From Aeromonas finlandensis (lineage in GTDB: Bacteria; Pseudomonadota; Gammaproteobacteria; Enterobacterales; Aeromonadaceae), in assembly GCF_000764645.1 (NCBI RefSeq), contig NZ_JRGK01000274.1, positions 1 through 63,430 of the forward strand: a stretch of DNA of 63,430 nucleotides, in the 5' to 3' direction. The translations under genes were made by a program, and so were the position numbers. The notes under the pieces are model-generated. The model did no database searches and had not been told where the DNA came from. It worked only from the letters and a program-made list of their open reading frames with translations. Position 1 is the stretch's first letter. Every line of letters starts with the position of its first letter. Positions 18,688-26,965 of the stretch are shown one piece after another.

Positions 18688-18746
18688 ATGGCCGCGACTT
18701 ATAGCGTGGCGCGAGTCATTGAGTGCGCCACGGCTGAGTGGACAAA

Positions 18747-19229
18747 TTAGTCGCGGAAGTTCTGGAACTGCATCGGTTGACCCAGTTCGGCGCCACGGAC
18801 CAGTGCCATGGTCTCTTGCAGATCGTCACGTTTCTTGCCGGTGACACGTACTTCATCACCCTGGATGGCGACCTGTACCTTGATCTTGGAGTCCTTGATC
18901 AGCTTGACCAGCTTTTTGGCGATCTCTTTCTCGATCCCCTGTTTGAACTTGACGGTCAGGTGGAAGCGCTTGCCGGAGTGGACGGAGTCACCCACTTCCA
19001 TGGAGCTGTTTTCAATGTTGCGCTTGAGCAGGGCGCCGCGCAGCATCTCGACCATCTGCTTGAGCTGGAAATCGGCATCGGCTTCCAGTTTCACCTCTTC
19101 CTTGTTCAACTCGAAGCTGGCTTCTACCCCACGAAAATCGAAACGGGTGGCCAGTTCACGATTGGCGTTGTCGACAGCGTTCAACACCTCGTTCATTTTG
19201 ACTTCAGAGACAATATCGAATGACGGCAT
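18747..19229 (-). CDS. yajQ: YajQ family nucleotide/c-di-GMP-binding protein
   Basis: 160 residues, the usual length. [10 protein letters not shown] at the start, RFDFRG, KRNIE and [17 protein letters not shown] near the end match YajQ throughout. Members bind nucleic acid or cyclic di-GMP (shown in Xanthomonas and Pseudomonas). Divergent from panE-yajL, an arrangement related to the E. coli yajQ-panE-yajL neighbourhood. Confidence 0.95.
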   Translation of the reverse strand: MPSFDIVSEVKMNEVLNAVDNANRELATRFDFRGVEASFELNKEEVKLEADADFQLKQMVEMLRGALLKRNIENSSMEVGDSVHSGKRFHLTVKFKQGIEKEIAKKLVKLIKDSKIKVQVAIQGDEVRVTGKKRDDLQETMALVRGAELGQPMQFQNFRD

Positions 19230-19429
19230 AGCCGAAGCTCCTCATGTTGCGTTATTGGGGGGCAAATCTACCAGAAAACGGGCAAATTTGCTGATTTTGA
19301 TGGGGCTGCTCTGCTAGAATCCCCTGCGCACAGGACGGGTGGACCCGTTAGTGTCCAGCAACTATATCTTCACTTATCCCCGGTAACAGGTTGAGAGGAT
19401 TGCAACCCTTACCCTGACAGAGTCACACC

Positions 19430-20371
19430 ATGCCAAGCGGATTAAAGAATTCCCGACAGCCTGTCATCCCACAGTGGTCACTGTTGGGTTGCGGCGCACT
19501 CGGCGGCGTTTTTGCCTCATTGCTGACCATCAGTGGTCAATCAACCCGCGTGTTGCTGCGCGAGCATCATCAGTCCACGCTCCATCCGGGGATCGACTTC
19601 ACCTCGCTGGAAGGACACGTTCAACTGCTCAATATCGACCGGGGATTTGTCAGCAAACCCGGCAAGATCAAGCGATTGCTGGTGATGACCAAGGCCAATC
19701 AGGTGCTTGGGGCGTTGCTGCCACTGGTGGGGGCGCTGGATGCGGGTGTGCCGATTGTGCTGTTGCACAACGGAATGGGCATTGCCGAACAGGTGGCCGC
19801 CATGTTCCCGCACAATCCGGTGATTGCTGGCGTGACCAGCCATGGTGCTATGCAGTGTGGCCATTTTGTGTTCCGTCATACTGGCAAGGGTGAAACCTGG
19901 CTCGGCCCGATCAACGAAGCTGCCAAGGCCCATGCCGCTCTCGCGGATGAGCTGGCACTGGCGTTGGGTCAAGCTGGCTGGGATGAGCAGATTTTGCTGC
20001 GTCAGTGGCAAAAACTGGCCATCAACTGCGCCATCAACCCGCTTACTGGGCTCTACAAGTTGAAAAATGGCGAGCTGGCAGGCCCCCGTTTTGCCGATGC
20101 GCTGCAGCAGGTATGTGTAGAAGTGGCCGATGTAATGTGCGCCGAAGGCATGGCCACTACGGCTGAAGAGCTGCAACGTCGGGTGATGACGGTGGTGGAG
20201 CTGACTGCCGATAATTACTCCTCCATGTATCAGGATATGGAGCAGGGACGAGAGACCGAAATTGAGGCCATCACCGGTTTCCTGCTGGCCAAGGCGGCGG
20301 AGCATGGCATTGCCGTGCCGGTCAATCAGGGGCTTTATCAGGCGATTAAAGAGAAGAGTCAGGCGCTCTGA
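19430..20371 (+). CDS. panE: 2-dehydropantoate 2-reductase
   Basis: 313 residues. NADPH-binding LLGCGALGGVFA lies unusually far in (about residue 19) because of a polar N-terminal extension; no better start is visible. MTKANQV and the KLAINCAINPLTGL block, with the catalytic Lys and the substrate Asn, identify PanE, which reduces ketopantoate to pantoate for coenzyme A synthesis. A possible extended -10 (TGCTAGAAT at 19312-19320) lies upstream. yajL follows after 29 bases. Confidence 0.93.
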   Translation: MPSGLKNSRQPVIPQWSLLGCGALGGVFASLLTISGQSTRVLLREHHQSTLHPGIDFTSLEGHVQLLNIDRGFVSKPGKIKRLLVMTKANQVLGALLPLVGALDAGVPIVLLHNGMGIAEQVAAMFPHNPVIAGVTSHGAMQCGHFVFRHTGKGETWLGPINEAAKAHAALADELALALGQAGWDEQILLRQWQKLAINCAINPLTGLYKLKNGELAGPRFADALQQVCVEVADVMCAEGMATTAEELQRRVMTVVELTADNYSSMYQDMEQGRETEIEAITGFLLAKAAEHGIAVPVNQGLYQAIKEKSQAL

Positions 20372-20400
20372 TTCAACGGATCGTAGCCAAGGAGGCAGAG

Positions 20401-20961
20401 ATGAGTGTACTGGTGCTGGTGGCCCCCGGGTCGGAAGAGATAGAGACGGTCGCCATTGTCGATACCTTGGTGCGGGCCCGCATCGAGGTGGTGCTGGCCT
20501 CTTGCTGCCCTGCCGGTTCCCGGCAGGTGACAGCATCTCGCGGGGTACGGCTGGTGGCCGATTGTCACATCGACGAGCTGACCAGTCGGGACTTTGAAGC
20601 TATCGTGGTGCCCGGCGGTTTGCCCGGCAGCGAAGTGATCCGTGATACCCCTCTGGCCATCGATCTGCTGAAGGATCAGGCTTCACTCGGCCGCTGGCGC
20701 GCAGCCATCTGCGCCGCCCCCGTGGTGGTACTGCAACATCATGGCTTGCTGGATGGCGCCACTGTCACCTGTCATCCCGGCTTTCAGCCCCAACTACCGG
20801 CATCTTTACTGTCGCATGAACGGGTGGTCAGGGATGAAGTTCATCGCCTTATCACCAGTCAGGGACCGGGCAGCGCCATCGAGTTTGCTCTCGAACTGGT
20901 ACGGGTTCTGCGTGGGGATGAGGTAGCTGTCGCCGTGGCAGGCCCTATGGTGCTGTCCTAA
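20401..20961 (+). CDS. yajL: DJ-1/YajL family protein (chaperone/deglycase-like)
   Basis: 186 residues. DJ-1/PfpI fold with the nucleophile elbow AAICAAP (Cys104), the acidic partner in PGSEEIE and VVPGGLPGSE. SQGPGSAIEF near the C-terminus is shared with E. coli YajL. The protein protects against electrophile and oxidative stress; whether it is a true deglycase is debated. It shares its operon with panE, and AAGGAGG precedes the start. Confidence 0.92.
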   Translation: MSVLVLVAPGSEEIETVAIVDTLVRARIEVVLASCCPAGSRQVTASRGVRLVADCHIDELTSRDFEAIVVPGGLPGSEVIRDTPLAIDLLKDQASLGRWRAAICAAPVVVLQHHGLLDGATVTCHPGFQPQLPASLLSHERVVRDEVHRLITSQGPGSAIEFALELVRVLRGDEVAVAVAGPMVLS

Positions 20962-21021
20962 CCGTACATCGTTGATGTGTTTTGCTTTTTTAGCGGGCTA
21001 TACCTTGAAAGTACGCCTCAC

Positions 21022-21060
21022 AAAAACGGGCCCCGGTCATCTTGACCGGGGCCCGTTTGT
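21022..21060. terminator. Strong bidirectional terminator after yajL
   Basis: A 16-bp perfect stem (21024-21039 with 21043-21058; AAACGGGCCCCGGTCA) around a three-base loop. It lies between yajL and the convergent small gene at 21096. Confidence 0.9.
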
Positions 21061-21095
21061 TATCTGTTGCTATCGGCTAGGTGAAATTGCCCGGC

Positions 21096-21302
21096 TTAGT
21101 AGTCGTACTGCTTGCACTCCTTCTTGCGAAACTCTTCACGCCAGCGTGACAACTCTTGCTCAGTGCCGAGCGTGTCCCCTCTTTTGATCGCCTGCTCCAG
21201 TATCTCCATTCGGTCGTATAGCCAGCGGCACTCTGCCGTCGGGTTGTTCTTGCCGATGCCAGCCAGCGGTAGCAAACAGAGTCCCAACCAGATGTATCTC
21301 AT
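21096..21302 (-). CDS. Small predicted exported protein, function unknown
   Basis: 68 residues with a good AAGGAG site nine bases before the ATG. A short N-terminal hydrophobic segment (IWLGLCLLPLAGIG) looks like a signal peptide, leaving a charged helical domain of about 50 residues bounded by two cysteines (AECRWLYDRME and KKECKQYDY), which could form a disulfide in the periplasm. I do not recognise a family. Divergent from dinB, so the LexA-controlled region lies about 110 bases away. Confidence 0.72.
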   Translation of the reverse strand: MRYIWLGLCLLPLAGIGKNNPTAECRWLYDRMEILEQAIKRGDTLGTEQELSRWREEFRKKECKQYDY

Positions 21303-21413
21303 CCCGAACGCTCCTTGTTTTGGTGGAATGCATGGTCTCTTTGGAGTCTATCATTTTAGCCGCAACGAGAGAGATAGAGCTGTGTCCATCCTTGGGGTAA
21401 GATGATGCCATGT

Positions 21414-21429
21414 CTGTTTATTTATACAG
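21414..21429 (+). promoter_or_regulatory. LexA (SOS) box of dinB
   Basis: CTGTTTATTTATACAG is a perfect CTGT-N8-ACAG core with an AT-rich spacer. It ends five bases before the dinB ATG, so LexA binding would cover the promoter and translation start region. Confidence 0.88.
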
Positions 21430-21433
21430 TGGT

Positions 21434-22489
21434 ATGCGCAAGATTATCCATATCGACATGGACTGCTTTTTTGCCGCGGTGGAGATGCGGGACAACCCGG
21501 CGCTCCGGGAGGTGCCGCTGGCGATAGGTGGTTCATCCGAGCGGCGCGGCGTCATCTCGACTTGCAACTATGTGGCGCGTCGATTCGGGGTGCGTTCGGC
21601 TATGCCGAGCGGATTGGCGAAAAAACTCTGTCCGCCGCTGGTACTGATCCCGGGGCGGATGGCGGTGTACAAGGATATCTCCCGTCAGCTCAGGGCCATT
21701 TTCCTCCGTTATACCGATCAGGTTGAGCCGCTGTCGCTGGATGAGGCTTATCTCGATGTGACCCAAAGCCGCTGTTGCGGCGGCAGCGCTACCCTGATGG
21801 CGCAAGAGATCCGGCAAGCCATCGTCACCGAGCTGGGCTTGACCGCCTCGGCCGGAGTGGCACCAAACAAGTTTCTCGCCAAGCTGGCCTCGGAACAGCG
21901 CAAGCCGGATGGGCTGTTTGTCATTCGCCCCGACGAAGTGGCAGAGTTTGTCTGTCAGTTGCCCCTTGGCAAACTGCCCGGGGTCGGGCGCAAGACGGCC
22001 GAGCGCCTCGAGGCGCAGGGTCTTTACACCTGCGAGGACGCACGAGCGTTGTCGGCGGATGAGCTGCAAAGCCGCTTTGGCAAGCTGGGCGAGATGCTGA
22101 CTAACCGGATTTGGGGACTTGATGAGCAGCCGGTGCAGGCACACCGGATCCGTAAAACCATCGGGGTGGAGACCACGCTGGCGAGCGATCTCTGTGACGA
22201 GGAGGCCTGCCAGACGGTATTGAATCAGCTGTTGCCGGAGCTGGAGCGGCGCTTTCAGATCGTCTGCCCTGCCGAGCAGGTGATGGGCCAAGGGATTAAA
22301 CTCAAATTTGCCGATTTCCATCAGACCACCGTCTATCGCAGCCAGGGGGGCTATCAGGCGGGCTTATTTATCCCCATGCTCAAAGAAGGGTTGCTACGAT
22401 CACAAGGACGGTCGGTTCGATTGCTGGGGCTGGTGGTCGGGTTGCCGAAAGAGGGAGAAGTTAACCAACTTTCGCTGAATTTGCTCTGA
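21434..22489 (+). CDS. dinB: DNA polymerase IV
   Basis: 351 residues from the ATG at 21434, which gives the E. coli-like MRKIIHIDMDCFFAAVE; an upstream in-frame ATG at 21410 would put coding sequence over the LexA box and is rejected. Catalytic acidic residues are in HIDMDCFF and SLDEAYLD, with YVARRFGVRSAMP in the fingers, LPGVGRKTAERL as the helix-hairpin-helix and a C-terminal LSLNLL that resembles a beta-clamp-binding motif. An error-prone Y-family polymerase for lesion bypass, under SOS control. Confidence 0.96.
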   Translation: MRKIIHIDMDCFFAAVEMRDNPALREVPLAIGGSSERRGVISTCNYVARRFGVRSAMPSGLAKKLCPPLVLIPGRMAVYKDISRQLRAIFLRYTDQVEPLSLDEAYLDVTQSRCCGGSATLMAQEIRQAIVTELGLTASAGVAPNKFLAKLASEQRKPDGLFVIRPDEVAEFVCQLPLGKLPGVGRKTAERLEAQGLYTCEDARALSADELQSRFGKLGEMLTNRIWGLDEQPVQAHRIRKTIGVETTLASDLCDEEACQTVLNQLLPELERRFQIVCPAEQVMGQGIKLKFADFHQTTVYRSQGGYQAGLFIPMLKEGLLRSQGRSVRLLGLVVGLPKEGEVNQLSLNLL

Positions 22490-22494
22490 GATGG

Positions 22495-22521
22495 TTAAGT
22501 TTTTGTTTATAAAGTCGATAA
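22495..22521 (+). promoter_or_regulatory. Sigma-28 (FliA) promoter of the chemoreceptor
   Basis: TTAAGTTT, 11 bases, GTCGATAA. Against TAAAGTTT-N11-GCCGATAA there is one mismatch in each element and the spacing is exact. It lies 39 bases before the start codon. Confidence 0.82.
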
Positions 22522-22559
22522 TCACTCCATCTCTCTGTGTATGACGTAGGAATATTGGC

Positions 22560-24701
22560 ATGAGCGCACTTTCTGTCCAGGGGCGGATTACCCTGATTGC
22601 CGGTTGCTGTCTATTGGTCACAGCCGCAGCCCTGGTTGCCTCCTCTATTTACAATGCAAATCAGATGCAGGAGCAGGTGCGGTACGCCACGATGGGAGAG
22701 GCCCAGCAGTCAGCCGAAAACTGGATGAAGGCGATGGGTTCAGAGCAGGCGGCCAAGGTGACCAGCTATCTCGATGAAGCCTATTTCCGGGCCAGCTTGC
22801 TGGCTGAGAACGTACAGTTCCAGCGCAAGAATGCGGCCGACAACTTTGTCCATTCGGAAGCGCTGCGTAGCGCCCTCAACCAGCAGTTGCACGATGCCGT
22901 CGCCTCATCGACCAACTTGCTCGGTGTTTATGCGGTGTTTGAGCCCGATCAACTGGATGGGGAAGATAGCAATTATCAGGGCTCTACCGATCTCGGCGCC
23001 AACGACAAGGGGCGCTTCTCCAGTTACTGGGCTTATGACAACGGCAAGATAGTCCCGGAAGTGCAGAATGAGGATGTGTTGGCCGATGAGCGCCCTACTG
23101 CGACCGGTGGTGTAGAAAACGAGTGGTATCGCTGCAGCATTCGTACCCGGGCGTTATGTTTGCTCGAGCCCTATATGGACGATGTTGGAGACAAGAAAGT
23201 CTTGATCACCTCGGTCTCCGTGCCCTTGCTGGATCAGGGAACGTTGCTGGGGATGGTAGGGGTCGATATCTCCCTGACCACCTTGCAAAATCTGGTCTCT
23301 GCCATGGACAAGGAGCTCTATGATGGCAAAGGCAGAATATTGCTGGTCAGCCATGAGGGGCGCGTTGCGGGTGCCGATCAGTTTGATGTGACGCTGGGGC
23401 GAGGGCTGGATCAGAAGTACCAAGCGTTGGCGACAGACCTGAAGGGGTGGCTCAATCAGGGGCAGGAACTCAGTCGCTGGAGCAGTGATGGCTCCCTGCT
23501 GCAAACGTTCGTGCCCGTATCCATGCGCGGAACTGATCGCAAATGGGGCATTTATATCGAGTTGCCAAGGGCTGTAGTGCTGGCCTCGGCCCAGCAGTTG
23601 CAAGATGAACTTGTGGCACAAGCCAACCGCAGCGTGGTTACGCAACTGATGATTGGCTTGCTGATTTCACTGGCTGCATTGAGTTTTATCTGGTTGATGG
23701 CCCGCCAAATCGTGGCGCCTATTCGCGCGGTGGTCGCCCGCCTCAAGGACATTGCCAGTGGGGAAGGGGATTTGACCCAGCGTATCGATATCCTGCGGCA
23801 AGACGAGATTGGCGAGTTGGCCAAGTGGTTCAACAGTTTTCTCAGCACGTTGCAATCGACCATCAGTCAGGTGATCGACACTGTTGCCGGCACCCGAACC
23901 AGCGCCGACCGGGCTGCACAGGTGGCCGAGCGTACCAGCAGCGGTATGGTGTCCCAGTATCAGGAGATCGATCTGGTTGCGACGGCGTTTGAAGAGCTCA
24001 GCGCAACGTCGTTGCAGGTATCCGGCAATGCAGCCTCTGCGGCTCATGCTGCCAATGAGACGGATGCTGCGGCGCAAGAGGGCAAATATGTGGTGGCTGA
24101 CACCCAGGAGGCGATGCGCAAGTTGATGGCCATCATCAACGATGCCCAGCCTGTGGTGGAGCGGCTTTCTGCCAATAGCGACAATATCAATGACATCCTC
24201 ACCGTCATTCAGGGGATTGCCGAGCAGACCAATTTGCTGGCGCTCAATGCTGCCATCGAAGCGGCGCGGGCGGGTGAACAGGGCCGGGGCTTTGCGGTCG
24301 TAGCCGATGAGGTGCGCAATCTGGCCGGCCGAACCCAGAATGCCATCGTCGAGATCCAGACGCTGATCAGTCAGCTGCAATCCGGTACCGGCGCCGTGGT
24401 CAAGGCGATCCGCGACGGTCATGCTCAGGGAGACCTGACGCTCGACAAGGTGGATCTCTCGGTGCGGGTGCTGGAGCAGATCATCCAGTCGGTTTCGACC
24501 ATCCACCAGATGAACGAGCAGATAGCACGCGCGGCGCAGGAGCAGAGCCGGGTGGCGAACGAGATCAATCGCAACGTCAGCAATATTCGCGAAGTAAGCC
24601 ACACCATTCGGGTTGAAGCGGCGACGTCCGCTGAAAATGGTCGCGAACTCTCTGCGCTGGCTGACAAACAGCAGCAACTGGTGGGCAAGTTCAAGGTGTA
24701 A
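22560..24701 (+). CDS. Methyl-accepting chemotaxis protein with double-Cache-type sensor
   Basis: 713 residues. Membrane helix 1 at about 8-30, a large periplasmic sensor (about 31-355) with a Cache-like WYR and GMVGVDISL toward its end, membrane helix 2 at about 360-381, HAMP ([14 protein letters not shown] onward) and a cytoplasmic signalling domain with the invariant hairpin [20 protein letters not shown]. No C-terminal CheR-binding pentapeptide is present (it ends GKFKV). The ligand is unknown; Cache sensors often bind amino acids or carboxylates. A near-consensus sigma-28 promoter ties it to the flagellar regulon. Confidence 0.93.
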   Translation: MSALSVQGRITLIAGCCLLVTAAALVASSIYNANQMQEQVRYATMGEAQQSAENWMKAMGSEQAAKVTSYLDEAYFRASLLAENVQFQRKNAADNFVHSEALRSALNQQLHDAVASSTNLLGVYAVFEPDQLDGEDSNYQGSTDLGANDKGRFSSYWAYDNGKIVPEVQNEDVLADERPTATGGVENEWYRCSIRTRALCLLEPYMDDVGDKKVLITSVSVPLLDQGTLLGMVGVDISLTTLQNLVSAMDKELYDGKGRILLVSHEGRVAGADQFDVTLGRGLDQKYQALATDLKGWLNQGQELSRWSSDGSLLQTFVPVSMRGTDRKWGIYIELPRAVVLASAQQLQDELVAQANRSVVTQLMIGLLISLAALSFIWLMARQIVAPIRAVVARLKDIASGEGDLTQRIDILRQDEIGELAKWFNSFLSTLQSTISQVIDTVAGTRTSADRAAQVAERTSSGMVSQYQEIDLVATAFEELSATSLQVSGNAASAAHAANETDAAAQEGKYVVADTQEAMRKLMAIINDAQPVVERLSANSDNINDILTVIQGIAEQTNLLALNAAIEAARAGEQGRGFAVVADEVRNLAGRTQNAIVEIQTLISQLQSGTGAVVKAIRDGHAQGDLTLDKVDLSVRVLEQIIQSVSTIHQMNEQIARAAQEQSRVANEINRNVSNIREVSHTIRVEAATSAENGRELSALADKQQQLVGKFKV

Positions 24702-24708
24702 CGGGATG

Positions 24709-24737
24709 AAAAAAGGCGCCATCCAGCTGGAGGCGCC
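24709..24737 (-). terminator. Terminator of gcvB
   Basis: On the minus strand GGCGCCTCCAG pairs with CTGGATGGCGCC (one bulged base), followed by six T. There is no T-run in the plus direction, so it serves the minus strand, not the chemoreceptor gene. Confidence 0.88.
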
Positions 24738-24934
24738 AAACACATTCAGATGACAGACTGGGTCAAATCGACCAGATTTGAGCCCCTCTTCCCGCAGAGG
24801 AAGAAACACAACACCACAATCACAGTCGAAAGACTCACGAAAAACACATGTAAACCAACATGTAGTAGAAAATGTGAGCCATATGACAACTGATTGCCGG
24901 GCGAATTATGTTTATTCACTGGTCGACCCGCAAC
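24709..24934 (-). ncRNA. gcvB: GcvB small regulatory RNA
   Basis: Minus-strand transcript of about 225 bases between a consensus -10 (TATAAT, 24946-24941) and a terminator. It holds the G/U-rich seed typical of GcvB (complement of 24804-24825, TGTGATTGTGGTGTTGTG), a small CTTCC/GGAAG hairpin (24788-24803), a TCAAATC/GATTTGA hairpin (24763-24781) and CCCAGTCTGTC (24762-24752), close to the conserved GcvB CCCTGTCTGTC. It is divergent from gcvA exactly as in E. coli. With Hfq, GcvB represses many amino-acid and peptide transporter mRNAs; a CTAAT motif (24960-24956) may be a GcvA contact. A 74-codon frame overlapping it is judged non-coding. Confidence 0.88.
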
Positions 24935-24940
24935 CGACAA

Positions 24941-24948
24941 ATTATAAT
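24941..24948. promoter_or_regulatory. Overlapping divergent -10 elements of gcvA and gcvB
   Basis: ATTATAAT gives TATAAT on the plus strand at 24943-24948 and TATAAT on the minus strand at 24946-24941. Neither has a good -35, in line with activator or repressor control, so polymerase binding at the two promoters should be mutually exclusive. Confidence 0.7.
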
Positions 24949-24984
24949 GCGCCCCATTAGAAAAACTCATCGTCGGCTGGTGTC

Positions 24985-25905
24985 ATGTCTCGTCGTTTAC
25001 CTCCGCTCAATGCCCTCAAGGCGTTTGAAGCAGCGGCTCGCCACTTAAGCTTTACCCGCGCAGCAGAAGAGTTGTTTGTCACTCAGGCTGCCATCAGTCA
25101 CCAGATCAAGGCGCTGGAGGAGTATCTTGGCATCAAGCTGTTCCGCCGTAAAAACCGCTCCTTGTTGCTGACCGAAGAGGGGCAGGGCTATTTCCTGGAT
25201 ATCAAGGACATCTTTGCCTCCATCTCTGAGGCGACCGACAAGTTGCTGGCCCGCAGTGCCAAGGGGGCGTTGACCGTCAGTCTGCAGCCGAGTTTCGCCA
25301 TCCAGTGGCTGGTGCCGCGGCTGGTCAAGTTCAGCGAACGCCACCCCGATATCGACGTGCGGATCAAGGCGGTCGATCTCGACGAAGGGTCGCTTACCGA
25401 CGATGTGGATGTGGCCATCTATTACGGGCGCGGCAACTGGCCGGGTCTGCGTTGCGACAAGCTGCATACCGAATACTTGATCCCGGTCTGCTCCCCCTTG
25501 CTGCTGACCGGGCCCAAACCGCTGCGTACCCCGCAAGATTTGACTCTTCATACCCTGCTGCACGATACCTCCCGCCGCGACTGGAAGGCCTGGTTCCGCC
25601 AGCTTGATATTGATGCACCCAACGTCAATCAGGGTCCCATCTTCAGCCACTCCACCATGGTGATCCAGGCGGCGATCCACGGTCAGGGGGTGGCTCTGGG
25701 TCACAGCGTGCTGGCGCAACCCGAAATTGAAGCCGGTCGCCTCATCTGCCCGTTCGAGCAGGTGCTGGTGAGCAAAAATGCCTTCTATTTGGTATGCCAG
25801 GAGCAACAGTCTGATCAGGGCAAGATCGTTGCCTTCCGCGACTGGATGCTGGAGCTGGTGGAGCAGGAAGAGGCGCGTCGCAGGGCAAGGCTCGCCGATG
25901 GCTGA
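24985..25905 (+). CDS. gcvA: Glycine cleavage regulator GcvA (LysR family)
   Basis: 306 residues. N-terminal winged helix-turn-helix (PLNALKAFEAAARHLSFTRA, AAISHQIKALE) and a periplasmic-binding-like effector domain. The N-terminus RRLPPLNALKAFEAAARH is diagnostic of GcvA, and divergence from GcvB plus the downstream ygdD and rlmM match E. coli. GcvA activates the glycine-cleavage operon with glycine and represses it with GcvR and purines, and drives gcvB. The 3' end overlaps the next gene by eight bases. Confidence 0.95.
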   Translation: MSRRLPPLNALKAFEAAARHLSFTRAAEELFVTQAAISHQIKALEEYLGIKLFRRKNRSLLLTEEGQGYFLDIKDIFASISEATDKLLARSAKGALTVSLQPSFAIQWLVPRLVKFSERHPDIDVRIKAVDLDEGSLTDDVDVAIYYGRGNWPGLRCDKLHTEYLIPVCSPLLLTGPKPLRTPQDLTLHTLLHDTSRRDWKAWFRQLDIDAPNVNQGPIFSHSTMVIQAAIHGQGVALGHSVLAQPEIEAGRLICPFEQVLVSKNAFYLVCQEQQSDQGKIVAFRDWMLELVEQEEARRRARLADG

Positions 25906-26527
25906 TGTGATCCGCGAGGGGGCAGTTGATGCCCCCGTTCGCATTTTGCTGGCCCACGGTGCGGGCGCGGGGATGGATCACGCTTTTCTTGCCGAGCTCT
26001 CACGCCTGCTGGCTGGCTCCGACATCGAAGTGGTGCGTTTCAACTTTCCCTACATGACCAAGCGAGCACAGGATGGCAAGCGCCGTCCGCCGGACAGAGC
26101 GCCTGTGTTGCTTGCCCATTGGCACGACATGATCCGTGAGTTTGCCCATCCACGGCTGTTTCTGGCGGGCAAGTCGATGGGGGGGCGGATGGCGGCGGAG
26201 CTGTATCGTGAAGGTGAGGGTGAGATGAATGCTGCAGGATTGCTCATTCTCGGGTATCCTTTCCACCCTCCGGCCAAGCCCGACAGTTGGCGAGGCGAGG
26301 TACTCAAGCATATTGCAGTGCCAACCCTGCTGTTGCAGGGGGAGCGCGACACCTTCGGTAGTCGCGCCGAACTGGCCGATTTCCCCTTCTCACCCGCCGT
26401 ATCGGTCCATTGGTTGACCGATGGTGATCATGGTTTCAAACCGCGTAAAGCCAGTGGTGTGAGTGAGCAGGAGAATATGCAGCATGGGGCGGCTGCCATC
26501 AGGCATTTTGTCGCCCGGCACGGATAG
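25898..26527 (+). CDS. Alpha/beta hydrolase, KSMGG type
   Basis: 209 residues from the ATG inside the last codons of gcvA. Oxyanion segment LLAHGAGAGMD, nucleophile elbow GKSMGGR (Ser about 95), acid in QGERDTFG and catalytic His in GDHGFKP. It resembles the small dienelactone-hydrolase-like group (COG3571). The substrate is unknown. Enteric gcvA is followed directly by ygdD, so this gene is an insertion into the conserved order. Confidence 0.85.
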   Translation: MADVIREGAVDAPVRILLAHGAGAGMDHAFLAELSRLLAGSDIEVVRFNFPYMTKRAQDGKRRPPDRAPVLLAHWHDMIREFAHPRLFLAGKSMGGRMAAELYREGEGEMNAAGLLILGYPFHPPAKPDSWRGEVLKHIAVPTLLLQGERDTFGSRAELADFPFSPAVSVHWLTDGDHGFKPRKASGVSEQENMQHGAAAIRHFVARHG

Positions 26528-26578
26528 CAAGAGGGGGTTGGCCTGGTTGCCAGCCGTGATGAGAGAGGGAGAGTGAGG

Positions 26579-26965
26579 ATGCAGATCCATCGACATTGGC
26601 TGATACTGGCCGGTCTCTTCGGGTTGACGGCCACCATGCTGGGGGCTTATGGCGCTCATGGATTGGCGGCGACCGGCATTACGCCCGAGCGTCTGGCGGC
26701 GTTCAATACCGCCGTGCAATATCAGTTTTTTCACGCATTGGCCCTGCTGGTTTTGGGCTGGTGTGGTGTGCGCAGCAAGGTGATCACCTTCGCTGGCAGC
26801 GCATTTGTGCTGGGGATCATCGGATTCTCCGGCAGTATTTACGCCATGGTGCTGCTTGGCAGCAAGGGGTTGGGGCTGATTACCCCGGCCGGTGGCCTCT
26901 GTTTTATGTTGGGATGGGCGGCTCTGATCTGGGCCGGCTGTCGTCTTGGAGGAAAAAATGAATAA
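26579..26965 (+). CDS. ygdD: DUF423 inner-membrane protein YgdD
   Basis: 128 residues from the ATG at 26579; a GTG two codons upstream is less likely because GGGAGAGTGAGG serves the ATG. Four membrane helices with the DUF423 hallmark GAYGAHGL and [11 protein letters not shown]. The function is unknown. It overlaps rlmM by eight bases, an arrangement conserved with E. coli ygdD-rlmM. Confidence 0.92.
   Translation: MQIHRHWLILAGLFGLTATMLGAYGAHGLAATGITPERLAAFNTAVQYQFFHALALLVLGWCGVRSKVITFAGSAFVLGIIGFSGSIYAMVLLGSKGLGLITPAGGLCFMLGWAALIWAGCRLGGKNE

Noticed and set aside
19333..19347. ACGGGT/ACCCGT inverted repeat upstream of panE
   Set aside because: Only six bases per arm with a two-base loop and no T-run; too common by chance to call a site.
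24746..24970. 74-codon minus-strand frame downstream of the chemoreceptor gene
   Set aside because: It overlaps the GcvB transcript and its promoter; the bases are explained better by GcvB seed, hairpins and -10 element.
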